Part shown: in pieces, positions 11,638 through 23,173 of the stretch
Numbering within the stretch: the first letter of the stretch is position 1
Layout: each line of letters begins with the position of its first letter
DNA from: Hippophae tibetana
Lineage: Eukaryota; Streptophyta; Magnoliopsida; Rosales; Elaeagnaceae
Reading direction: 5' to 3'
Length of the DNA stretch: 64,000 nucleotides
Assembly (NCBI GenBank): GCA_037013495.1
Contig: CM072806.1
Span: 27,406,001-27,470,000 of the forward strand
Notes under the pieces: generated by a model
Databases searched by the model: none
What the model was told of the DNA's origin: nothing
The model's input: the letters and a program-made list of their open reading frames with translations, nothing else
Program-made: the position numbers and the translations under genes

Positions 11638-11978
11638 ATAAATCTTATCTCCTTATTATATTAAACTAACTATACATCTTAACTCTATCCCTAAGTATGA
11701 AAGCATTTACATTAATGTTACATAGCATTAGCATTACTAAGTTAATCTATATATGCTATCATACATCACAATTATATATATTTTTGTAGACATAACATTA
11801 AATCAATAACTCTTATAAATCTTATCTCCTTGTTATATTAAACTAACTTCACCCTATACCTAAGTATGGAAGCATTTACATTAATGTTATATAGCATTAT
11901 TAAGTTAATCTATATATCCTATCATACATCACAATTATATATATTTTTGTAGACATAACATTAAATCAATAACTCTAT
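11638..11978. repeat. Tandem duplication, period 177 bp
   Basis: 11638-11814 and 11815-about 11978 share ATAAATCTTATCTCCTT, GAAGCATTTACATTAATGTTA and the run ending AGACATAACATTAAATCAAT, with a few indels. It lies just upstream of the ATP synthase g promoter. It is non-coding. Confidence 0.9.
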
Positions 11979-11979
11979 C

Positions 11980-14900
11980 AAAAAAAATAAGATAAATAAA
12001 TATAAAAATTAATATTAACAAATCATTTTAATTATAGTAATTTAAATCAATAATATATATGTTATCACATTTTTAAATTTAAATTTAATAAATAATTATT
12101 AAAATAAAAAAAACATATTCACCGTTAAAATAACTTAAATCTATAATTGAAAATTATTTATTAAAATTATTTGTTAAAATCATTATTATGGGAACAATCA
12201 CCCAAAACAATATCGAATGAATGTCACATAATTTGATACAAGAAGACGATAATTAAAAAAAATCTACAAAACTAATACTCATATGCCATATTTTGTTAAT
12301 AGTACTAATAGTAATGATTTTCCATATTTTAGTGTTTAATTTAACAATTAATTTGTAATGAAATGTATAACATTCTAATAATAATAAGAATGCTACACCC
12401 CTTGATAATACACTAAAATGATTATTTTTTCTTTACACATTTATATAATCATTTTTTCTTATTTTATCTCATTTATGAATCAAAAAGTTAATTTTCTAAT
12501 TTTATCATTTATAATTTTATTTAAATATTTTAATTATTTTAATTTTACTACTTAAATAAGCATAGTAATAATGGTATTAGTGCTTCCATTGAATATAAAT
12601 CATATTATTATTATTATCATTCTCATTATGTTTGCATTATGCAAACCAAAAATTACCTTCAAATATATATATAAAATAAAACTATAGATGTTATTTTGCA
12701 TAATTTTTCAAATCTTTTTCCTAATGGAATTGAACTACTTTAAAACTAGGATAAGCAACAAATTAACACCTTGAACTTAAATCATTTTATTCCCTTACAT
12801 TTTAATTTATTAAACTCAATTCAAAATTTTAAAATCATATGTAAATTTAGTCTAAATCATCAAATTTATAACATCATTGATATAATTTAATGTTGTAAGT
12901 TTTGTAAGTCTTTGAGTCTTGTTGGTATTTTCGTGAGAAAAATACAGAGTCTGTTTTATTTACTTAATACTTTATTTTCCTTTATGTAAGGTCAATTGTC
13001 TATAGTCGATATTGTACACACACATAGTTGGTTTCATTTTTGTTGATTGCATGTTCTACGTACACAACGGAAATTGTTTATTAGTATGCATGCTAGGTTA
13101 TTTTTATGTTTTTGTTTAAGTTGGATTGTGGGTATTTTTGAAAATTTAATTGACAATTTTTGTAAAAAGAAAAATATTTTGGTGTGCTCTTGGGGAGTCT
13201 CGTCACTGCCTCACCACCCAAATGGTGAGACTTGTTGTAATGGATGGAAAGTATCGACGAGGCATCCAGATTGCTAGAATTTTTCTACAAATACTTCATC
13301 TTTCTATTGTTTGGTTAATAAAAAAACAAGGGTATACTCTGACATTTTTGAAACTTGATCTTTTCAAAAGCTTAAGTTGTTTTCTGATGTCAGATTACTA
13401 ATACCTTGAGTGTATGTTTGGTATTAGTATTTTGTGTGAGTGTTGAAGCAAATAATGTTTACTGGGTTGGGTTAAATTGTAATTTTAACATCAGAGACTT
13501 GGATTGCTTGGTTTGTGAGCTTAATTTTTCCTACCCATAGGATTTACTTGTATAGTCTATTGGTGACTGTTTGTACCACAAGGTGGTTTAGGGTCCAAGA
13601 GGAGAACCTAATTCAACTTAGATCATAATGGTTACAGAGGTAGCTAGTGAGGAAAGCATAGGAACAAGGAAGGAAGGAAGGAGTCATGTCTGATAGAGGT
13701 ATCAAAGATATATTTTTGTCGAGTTGTAAACTATTTTTTCTTAATAGATTATTTACTATTTATGATTTCTATAAGCAATTCAAAGATTTTACCATATAAG
13801 CATGGGTCGATGCAGGTTTACCTTATTATATCGACGTGTTTTCATGCTCTTGTGTTTTATTTAGTGTAATTACTTTTCTATCCAATTATGTGCCAATATG
13901 AGAATTTATTAGTGATTGAAAAGCACTTCTTTGCTTCTACTTAAGTTTCTTTCTTACCTATTTATATTATATCTTCATGCCTGATAATTTACTTGTTTTC
14001 CTATTCTTCTTGTTATCTGCTTTATTTCCTATGTGTGTGAGTTGAGGGTTAATTTCTTAGAGTTATTAACTCTTTATCCTAGTCGTTTATCAGGTAACAA
14101 AGTTTCTCAAATGTAAAACTGCTCACTCTATTCAAAATTTCATAGGTATTATACTCAATTTTAATGTAATTAGTTATTTAACGTTTAATTTATTAAGAAA
14201 ATTTATTTTTTACCAAAAATAAGTAACACCTTGTCAGAATAAGAAACTAAACTAATCATATATTTTTAGAGTTACACTATTAAAAACTTTTTTTTAGTTA
14301 TCATATCTATTTTACGTGCTATATCGTTATTCTCGCTAAACTTAATATTATAAATTTTCAAAAGATTTTTATTAATTTAATAAATCTAGATACTTTTAGC
14401 ATGCTAAATTGGAGAAATTTAGTACAAAATTGATTAATTTCAAGTACGAGATTGATGAATAAGTCTAATTAATTAACGAGCTTACAACCTACCTAACCTT
14501 TCAGAATGTTCGGCCCATGATTTATATATAAAATAGGGATAAATACCTTAGAGATACCTTTTTTTTTAGTAAAAGTGTTGTTTAGTTTTCTAAATAATGT
14601 ACTCATTAGTCTTTTTATTTATAAAAAGATATTCATCTAATACTTTTACTTATAAAAAGGTATTCATTAGTCATTTTATTTATAAAAATGAACCACGTAA
14701 GGATTTTTAATATTATTCATAAACTTTTTATTAATAATTTTTTTTAATAAAATAATGCTAAAAGTATTATTAAATAGTAAATTATGCAGATATCTTTAAT
14801 AATGTTTTTATATAAAATAATTTTAAAATTACTAAATGTATTTTTTGACACCTTTTTTAAAATAAAAATGATTAAATAACACATTTCTTTGACTTAGAAA

Positions 14901-15740
14901 ACTAAATAACGCATTTTGTATAAGTAAAAAGGCTAAATAGCGTTTCACCTATATTATAAAGAAAATTATATTTATTAGTATCACGAGTTTGTGTGATGTA
15001 TTATTGATAATTACACTCAAATTTATATAATTATATCTAATAAAAATTATCATTTTAAGTTATAATTATATTATATAAAAGTATTTTATGTTATAAACGT
15101 TGGATTCCTAAACATTTTTGTTTTAAATAGTACCAGAGATTATCATCATATGCTTGCTTTTTAATATATATAATCATATATTATTTTTAAATTTAATATG
15201 TATCGTGATTATAAGATTATTAATAAAAAGTAATTTTTTTTAATAACTGCTTACTAATTTATCTTAAATGGGACTCGAATACAAGATTTTATATATATTG
15301 AAATGGATTACGTATTATTGAGTCACATTAATAAATAAGTTTTTCTACTTTTATTAATATAAAATAATATTTAAAATATTTTATTCATTTTTTATAAAAT
15401 CCAAAAATTAGAAAGTCCATAACAGCATATTGGTGTTTCAGTACTTGATTTGAGGAAAGCGAGTAAGTAATGTTGTAGCAGCATCGAGACTATTTACTTT
15501 TAAATTATATAATTTATTTTTAAAATTTTTAAATTAAATAAATAGTTTTCTAAAGATATTTCATTACTTAATGTTGTGTTGAGTTCTGAGAAAAAAATAA
15601 CTAATTCGATGATTTTTCGCCGAAACCTTATCATTTGATTAATTATTATTTGACATTTATGATTTTACAGGTTTGGATTGTGAAAAGTAAGAGAGTCATT
15701 TCTTTGTCAGTTGTACTCTAATGCCTAATTAACATCAATC
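11980..15740. other. AT-rich intergenic DNA
   Basis: Short frames at 13,047-13,401 do not resemble known proteins. The part at about 14,530-14,960 has loosely inverted TTTAGTTTTCTAA words and may be an old foldback element, but the match is too weak to call. No other feature was recognised. Confidence 0.4.
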
Positions 15741-15756
15741 TTAAGTAGATCAAATA

Positions 15757-16256
15757 TCACCAAACATATAAGATGTCTATTAGTTCTTTAGTATCAAATG
15801 ACTTATACCTCTTGTTTATAATAATACCCCACTCTACTCCTCCTAATGTTAAGTCATCTATTACTTTCTCATAATTGATATTATGTAAATAAGCTTCGTA
15901 TTTCCCTTGACCTACATCTCTCGTACCATAATAGACATTAACAATTGATGTACTAAAGGGTATGAACACTCCTCTTACCATGGCCCTGTATATTATTCAC
16001 AGTCGTAGGTACATTTGCATAAAAGTCGCTCACAATATACACAATGGTAGCTTTATGACTCTTTTCAAATCTTCCACATCCTAGGTTTTCTATTACATCA
16101 TTCACACTAGGGAATAAGTACTCTCCAAAATCAATACCTTTTTCACAATAAAATTTTTATTTACTTCTATAACCTTTTCAAATCTTTTTTCGGATTCAAG
16201 ACTTATAGACCTAGTTCTATCATATTTCTCTGACACCAAAGGTTTCTTATCTTTAT
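15757..16256 (-). pseudogene. Fossil Athila/Tat-like downstream ORF fragment
   Basis: The minus strand reads, with at least one frame change, FEKVIEVNKNFIV, SHKATIVYIVSDFYANVP and then a 74-codon open stretch (15981-15757) with STSIVNVYYG and LGGVEWGIIIN. It is related to the split plus-strand copy at 991-3,110. The frame is cut at 16,256 by the left end of the Copia element. The function of this ORF class is unknown. Confidence 0.6.
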
Positions 16257-16517
16257 TGAAGTTCGTTTAGTTATGTATCTACATATCTAGTCAGTGAAAA
16301 TATGATAAATTAAAAATTCGTAAGCAACCAAACAACCAATCATATGTACATAAAGTAGTATAGAAATAAAAACATCAACACATGAGATTTTTAGGTAGAA
16401 ACAATCAAGGCCATACCAGTAACCTAAGAAGAAAACCACAAGATCACCTAACTATCCACTATGAAAAATAAGTATCTAATTACAAGGTTAGTATTCAAAC
16501 TACCCACTCAAGTAATG

Positions 16518-18382
16518 TGATCAGTGCTCAAAAAGTACTAAATTTGCCATGATTTTATGTACATTAATTGATTAAATATATATATATATATATTTATATG
16601 TTTTATCATATATTTATATAAATTTGTCTTTTTTGGAATCACGGGTATTTTTATTGTTTTTCAAGTATTTTCGCTTAAAACCGTAACTTAAAGACTCAAA
16701 AAGGAATACTGGAAGCAATAAATCACAAATATATTAATAAATAAATAGGGAAAGGTCAACAAATATGGAAAAATTGGACAAAATGGGTCAAAAATGTCAA
16801 CAAGGAGTAAATCGCGCAGCCACGCGCCCAGTCTCATGCGCGCCCACGCCCACGCCCATGCCCATACTCGCGCGCGCTTGCTTCCATTTTCGCGCGCACT
16901 CCTGCTGCCTCGCGCGCGCGCCGCTGCCCATTTCGCCCCATTTTCGCGCGCAGCCGCCCATGACATCATGCTGACGTCATCAATGACCTCAGCAATTGCA
17001 CTCCGCGTTTTCACAATTTTTTAACATTTTTTCACTCACTTTTTCTCCCTATCCTCACCTATAAATATCTCATTCTCTTCACTTCTAAACACACCGCAAA
17101 ACACACTTCACTCTTCTTTCTTTCTCTTAATTTCTTAGTTTTTAGTTAATTTCTCTTAGTTTTAGAGTTCTTCCCTTTTTGGGAAGAACTAGTTATGTTT
17201 TTGTAATTTATTAGCTTTTTGATTCAATAAATGGGAGTGCAAATTCCGCTTGGAGGTTTTCCAGTAACGGGAATAGCATCGAAGTTTTGTAAGGATTTTA
17301 TTTTCTTTACAGTTATTTTTTATGTTTTATTCTTATATGTTATATTTAATTTGTCTGTGATTAAATTTAACTATGCTGGCTATTAGTAAACATGATGTAA
17401 TAATAACGTTGTTATGCTTGCAAAATATTAAATAGGTGAAAATCTCTAAAATGAATTGATTTTGTTTTTATTCAAGATTTTATATTAAGAATGTTAGAGA
17501 GAAATATATTATTTTTCATTACAAACTTAAACCTGAAAATTAGATTTTAAGGTTTAGTTATCCGGTCTGATTTAGAGTAGTGCTCTTTTATTTGTTGATA
17601 CAATCGCCCGGTAGTTAGAGTGAAGCTCTATTTCAAAAAATTTTATAAGAATTATTATCTGAAAATGTATTGACAACATGTTTTCAGTAGTGGTTTTAAA
17701 ACTTGAAAGTTAGTACTCGGATAACTAAATTCTTAGGTTTAATTTGGACACCTTGAATAAAGTTTAAACTATCTAACCCCACCAAAGGTGGCATTTAAAT
17801 GGTTCATTTTCAATCTCTTAGAAAAAAGAATTAATTTAATTAAGCAAATTAGTTATCAACCCCACCCATAGGTGTTAATTGATTTGTTTAGTTAACAAAG
17901 AATATCTAACCCCACCAAAGGTGGTATTCATATAAAAAAGGGAGAATCAATAAATATCAATTCATATCTTTAATAACCTAAATAATATGAGCAAGTATAA
18001 TTAACTTAGTTATTATATCCATAAATACTCCACTATTATAAAAGATAAAATTTGCATAAATATTTATTGAATCTATGTTTATTTTTATGTCAGTAGATTA
18101 AAAACACAAAACCCCAAAATATCGTGACAGGATGTTTAGGATTTAATTTCGTTTTTAAAAGTTTGAATAATAAATTAAAAACCACATACATTCCTTCCTT
18201 AGATCGACCTTGGGAGTATACTTATCATTTTCTATGAAATGATCCGTGCACTTGCGAGAGTTTTACAAATATTAAAACCAAAGTATTGGCAAGAATCGGT
18301 AATGTCGGTTTTCGTATCAAGTTTTGGCACCGTTGTCGGGGATGACATCAAGTTTTTGGCATTGTTTCCGGGGATGGCATTA
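16518..18382 (+). mobile_element. Gypsy-family LTR plus double PBS inserted in the Copia LTR
   Basis: A 5-bp target duplication TAATG flanks the segment (16513-16517 and 18383-18387). The LTR itself runs from TGATCAG at 16518 to GTATCA at 18319 (1,802 bp). Two PBS-like 18-mers complementary to tRNA-Asp follow: TGGCACCGTTGTCGGGGA at 18325-18342 and TGGCATTGTTTCCGGGGA at 18357-18374. There is no internal coding region and no second LTR before the target duplication. Related LTRs are at 34,352-36,320, 43,738-44,168 and 63,066-64,000. Confidence 0.85.
16810..17067 (+). promoter_or_regulatory. LTR promoter with GC-rich island, TGACGTCA site and TATA box
   Basis: About 16,815-16,960 is packed with CGCGCG and GCCCACGCCCA words in a window that is otherwise very AT-rich. 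It is followed by repeated TGAC cores: TGACATCA, the palindrome TGACGTCA (16972-16979) and TGACCTCA. A TATA box CTATAAATA is at 17059-17067. This order (binding sites, TATA, then a CT-rich start region near 17,095) is that of a U3 promoter. TGACGTCA is a known bZIP-factor site. The overlapping frames on both strands are composition artefacts. Confidence 0.6.
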
Positions 18383-19928
18383 TAATGTCCCCAAGTAACC
18401 TACCTACAATCCATTACTTTGATCATAGTCTCTACAAGATAGGCATTCGGATCCAGACTAGCGTTACGATAAACTCGAGTCTTATGAGTTAATCAAACCC
18501 GCACCACTATCACCTGAAATATTAGCACTTAGACACAAGTGCAAGTTTTTATCCTAGAGTAGATTCAATAGTCAAAACCCTAGAGTAGATACTCTAAAAC
18601 AATAAGTTAAAAGTAGAATAACAAAATTATTATTATAGACTTGTTAATCTATCAAACACAACGAAAAATGTTTAATAAATTAACTTAATAAAAAATCATA
18701 TTTAAAAATATGAGAGAGAGAATAAAATATGAAGAGAATAAGCATAATAGCTCTTGTATGGTTAGTTGCAAATGTATGCTTAGATTTGTACTTAAAGAAT
18801 ATTTTGAAGCACATTAGGTTAAAGTGAAATTACTATATTATCCATAAAATCAGTTAAAACACATTTAAAAAATAAGCACAATATAATAAAAACCAATTTA
18901 ATTTGTATTAGAAATATATTTTAAAATCAAATAACTAGTTGCTCGATCGATCCATTCAATCAATCTAGAATACGTTTAACGAATATTTAAAAACACGTGG
19001 ATTGATCGAGTATATCCCTTGATCGATCTAGTCATATACTAAAATCAGATTAATTAAGTCTATTACTCGATCAATCCAATATACACTCGATTGATTGAGT
19101 AGCACAAATTCATATTTTTCTTATTGTGTCTAATATTCAATCTAACATGCTTGGGAATAGAAATATCTTATATGGGATTGTTGAGGTATGATAGTTTCTA
19201 CAGCTTGAAATATTCTTCTAAGACACACCTAGAAATTAAAATTACAATTAAACATTTTGTTTCACGAATATTGCCAATACTAATATAAACCTAACAATAT
19301 CCTCCCTTGGTATATTCATGTGACAAAACCTCTCTCTCACTACATAATGCACAACAAAAAATTAAATTTTACATAGTAATGATATCATGTGATCTAGTGG
19401 AACCATCTTTGCTTGATTCTTAAGAGCTCATGTGAACACTAAAAGTTAAAAACACTAATTCCCAAACATTTTTTCCTGAAAGACTCACTTCTTATTAGTT
19501 TAATATATATAACAATATAAAAAGTGAAGAATATTCATAAGTGAGTAATCATTAGATAGAACTCCACTTCTGTGTAATATCTCCAAAGTGGATTTTTAAA
19601 GTAATTCTCCCTTTAAATTAGCTCTCCCCTTTTTGTATATTTTTCAATTAAAGTTCTAATTTTCCTCCCTCTTTTTGTCATAAGAATAAACAATATAATC
19701 ATAAAATAAAGAAAGAAAGCAGTATATTTAATGACTAAAGGAAGGAATGCACATTCTTAAAAGCTCAAAACAAAGAGCTAAAAACAATATGTTTTCCAAA
19801 AATGAATAAAATCCCCCTAAATTCTACGACTTCCCTAAATAAATTAGAATAAAACAAAAAATTATAAAAATTGTTAAATATATATATATATATATATATA
19901 TTTCTAATTAAGGGTAATAGACTTATCA

Positions 19929-20333
19929 AAAGAGAACTTTAATCTTTTTTTTTTTGTATTTCCCTCTTGTATTAATTTTTTTGTAATAGATTAGTTATTT
20001 ATTTTCTTTTTGTATAACCAATTGTGACTTTTTTTGTGCATACAAAAGATTTTGTATTTTTATTTTTCCTTTAATATTATTCTAGTTATTTTTTTAAGGA
20101 AATATATATAAGCCAATATATCTAGTATGATGAATTTCACACTAGTGGTAAGGTAGCACTCTCCACTCACTGCAGTAGCTTTCATATATCACAGTAGATA
20201 GCCATATCAAAACTATGTGTCTCTTTATAGCAGCATTTGTTATAGTGAAAGATAGAGTTCATTCTTAATTTTCACAATCAAAGTTATCGCATTCCCTAAA
20301 ATCTCACATAATTAATTATAAACCTTTAACATG
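19929..20333 (-). mobile_element. Remnant interior of the Copia element, 3' side
   Basis: Sequence between the left Copia LTR and the inserted gypsy element. It is AT-rich, with an A/G-rich stretch on the minus strand near 19,950-19,975 that could be the polypurine tract. No pol domain could be read, so most of the Copia pol region has been lost. Confidence 0.45.
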
Positions 20334-20338
20334 ACATA

Positions 20339-20999
20339 TAATGGAGATCGAGGTGCTAACCAAGTTGATGTTCCTAAATATTCTCAAGATCCTTTGTAAG
20401 GAATTGGCGGTCCAATGACTAGGGCAAAGACAAAGGGGATGAAAGAAACTTTGCAAGGCTTGATCATGGAAGTGCAATACAAAGGGGTTGTGCTAGAAGA
20501 TTCTAAAACTAAATTCAAGGATTTCAAAGCTTTACCAAGGATGGTCTCTTATCTCTTTATACAAGGGATAGATTTGGAATATCAAGTTGGATGCAAGGAT
20601 TAATTTAGGAAGCAATTTTCATTTTAGTTAATTGTGGGTCTTTTATGTTTTATTTATCATAAGTCTTTATAGTCTTTTATTTTATAAGGATTGATTATGC
20701 CCAATCTATAACTAAATAGGCCCATTTCATTTAGGATTTTTTCTTTAGGGTTTGTTGCTTATAAAATGGAAAAACTATGTAATATTTGGTAGAAGTTTTG
20801 ATCATTTCATCAAGTTTATTTTAGAAAGATTTTTACTTTACCTTCTTGTGTTCTTGGCATCTCAAGGTTAGAGTTTTAAGGACTTTGTTTCTTTAGGGTT
20901 CTAATCTGATCATCTTTAACATGTTCCTAGCAAATCAATTGTTCCTATTCCTTTGAGTTCGTGGGTTCCTAGGGTTGTTCGCCTAGAGGGTCTGCATCA
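20339..20999 (+). repeat. 5' LTR of the Ty3/gypsy element, carrying a pol-tail frame
   Basis: It starts TAATGG, fixed by the target duplication and by the solo copy at 24,321, and ends GCATCA. It holds an open stretch of 62 codons (20415-20603) beginning MTRAKTKGMKE; a GPMTRAK-type sequence is the usual C-terminal end of pol in many plant gypsy elements, so the pol tail lies within the LTR in this family. The later part has the Pol II and poly(A) regions but no clean TATA box was recognised. Confidence 0.85.
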
Positions 21000-21486
21000 T
21001 TTGATATAAGAGCCTTGGTTATTAGAAATAGGTTATCTATCTACATCTATTTTTGTATGAGTTCTTGATTCGAAAAAAAAATCATACTTTATAGTTGTTG
21101 GTTTTCTTCATATCTTTTTTTCTATTTTCAAACTCTGTCTTATGTTCTAAATTTAACCTTTCAGTTTCATTGTTCATCTTATTCAATCTGTTATTTCATC
21201 ATCTTACCTATACTGTTATTTTTTGGTTGAACTTCTTTCTCCTAAGGTTAGCCAAAATTTGATTGTTTATTTCCTTGTCTTTGTGGAACGAAAATATTTT
21301 TTTTGGGATTTTGATTTATGATATTCTTGTCTGGTCGAATTATCTACCTAGGGTTTTTATGGCCAAAACAAAACTTCGTTTGGTTTCCTTATTTGACATC
21401 AAATATTTTAGTTTTATAATATTAAAAAAAAGACTTTTGCTATTGTAATTTAAAAAAAGGAATCATATCTTGGTCAAGCAAGACAA

Positions 21487-21746
21487 GAAAAGAAAGATCT
21501 TGAAAAGATTTCTAGCTTGAAATTATTTCTTTCCTATTTTAACTTTCCTAAAGTGATTATTTACTATTTTCCATATTCTTATATTCTTTTCATCTTCCCT
21601 TTAGTTTTTTTTATTGGAAAAGAAAGATCTTGAAAAGATTACCAACTTGAGATTATTTCTTTCCTATGTTAACTTTCCTAAATTGATTGTTTACTCCTTT
21701 CCATATTCTTATATTCTTTCCATCTTCCCTTTAGTTTCCTTTCTTC
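21487..21746. repeat. 130-bp tandem duplication in the gypsy leader
   Basis: 21487-21616 and 21617-21746 share GAAAAGAAAGATCTTGAAAA, ATTATTTCTTTCCTAT and CCATATTCTTATATTCTTT blocks at roughly 90% identity. It lies between the PBS and gag of the gypsy element and is non-coding; the overlapping 76-codon frame is not a gene. Confidence 0.9.
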
Positions 21747-22097
21747 TTTCTTTCCTTATATTTTTATATTTTTTCTTATATTTGGTTCTTTGGAGTCATG
21801 TTTGGACTTTCTTTCTATCACCATTTACCTCAATTAAGTTTTAAAATTCTAATTTTTTAGATTGTCACCAACAAACTGGTTGCTTCTTGTGATTAGTTGA
21901 GTTCTTTGATTTTGTTAAGAACATAAAAGGAGGTTGGCTTGGGCTTTAAGTGGTAAAATTCAAGAGAGATCACCATCAAGAAAAAGGCCAAAATAGTGTG
22001 AAACATGAGTGATAACAATATGATTTGAGAGAAAACGTGTGAAGGAGTGTGTGGGGAACACCATCTTTTATTTCATTTTATTTTACAGGTTGAAAAC

Positions 22098-23173
22098 ATG
22101 AGTAAGGAAGGAAGAGAACCACAAAAGTTTGACATGAAACTCTTCATCAAGGCCGTTAATGACCAATTTAAATTGCTGAATGCGAGGTTGAATGAATTAG
22201 AATCCTCTTTTGGTTCTGAGTCATATAGAAGACATGAGTTTCACAACGAAGAAGAAGCTGATTCCAAAGTGGAAGAGGGAACAAGTTATAAATGGAACAA
22301 GAAGGTTAACTTCAAAGGAGATAGTAATGTAGGTATAATAAAGATGAAAATTTTAACTTTTCAAGGAAAGAATGGTCCTGAGCTATACTTGGATTGGGAA
22401 AGAAAGGTTGAGCATGCATTTGATTGTCATAATTACTCTGAGGAAAAGAAAGTAAAGCTAACATCCATGGAATTTACAGAATATGTAGGTATATGGTGGG
22501 ATCAATTGGTGGTCAATAGGCAAAGGAATGATGAAAGGACTATTTGATCATGGGAAGAGATGAAGTTGGTGATGCACAAGAGATTTATACCTATCCATTA
22601 CTATAGTTATTTATATAGAAAGTTGTAAAGGCTATTTCAAGGTTCCATAAGTGTAGAAGATTATTATAAGGAGATAAAATCGCCATAATTAGAGCAAACA
22701 TGGAGGAAGATAGAGAAGCAATAATGGCTAGATTCATTGCCGGATTGAATAGGGAGATTGTTGAGGTGGTTTAGTTGCAACATTACGTAGAGATAGAGGA
22801 ACTACTTCACAAGGCCATTAAAGTGGAGAAGCTAATCAAGTCTAAGAAGTTCAGATCTGGTCCATCCTCTAGCTTTCCGCGGGGATCAAATTGGAAGGAC
22901 AACAAAGCTACCTTCAGAACAAAAAATGAAGCAAAGTCTAAGAATTCAACTGTTGTTCCTAAAGGTAAACCCAAAACTAAAAATTTTACTAAGTTAAGTG
23001 ATATTAAGTGTTTTAGGTGCCAAGGATTCAGACATATTACTTCTAAATGTCCAAATGTACGAGCAAATGGAGAAATCAAAAGTGCTAGTTTAAATCATGA
23101 TGAGATACCACTATTGGATGATTATTCTAATGTTGAAGTGGAAGAACCTGTGTATAAAATTTACTTGTCATGA
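22098..23173 (+). pseudogene. gag of the Ty3/gypsy element
   Basis: The likely start is the ATG at 22098 (MSKEGREPQ); an in-frame ATG at 22047 is upstream in the leader. The N-terminal part (to 22547) has a coiled-coil-like start and the retrotransposon gag core with YLDWERKVEHAF and WWDQLV. A stop at 22546 and a frame change near 22,670 break it. The second part (22775-23173) is basic and carries a CCHC-type zinc knuckle at about 23,010-23,055 (CFRCQGFRHITSKC). Gag normally forms the particle that packages element RNA; this copy cannot make it. Confidence 0.85.

Larger units (their letters stand above)
16257..19928 (-). mobile_element. Left LTR (3' in element sense) of a Copia element, interrupted by an inserted LTR
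   Basis: It is homologous to 29,544-31,518 over most of its length, with the same end at the left (TGAAGTTCGTTTAG versus TGAAAGTTTGTTTAG). The right end CTTATCA at 19,928 matches the end at 31,518, although about 260 bp present in the other LTR just inside that end are missing here. The copy is split by an insertion at 16,518-18,382. Clusters of GATCGA/TCGATC words lie at about 18,950-19,100. An (AT)n run sits at about 19,878-19,903. Confidence 0.75.

Noticed and set aside
16688-17024. Three overlapping frames with Ala/Arg/His repeats on both strands
   Set aside because: They are read from the GC-rich LTR island; composition explains the absence of stops and the repeats of alanine, arginine and histidine.
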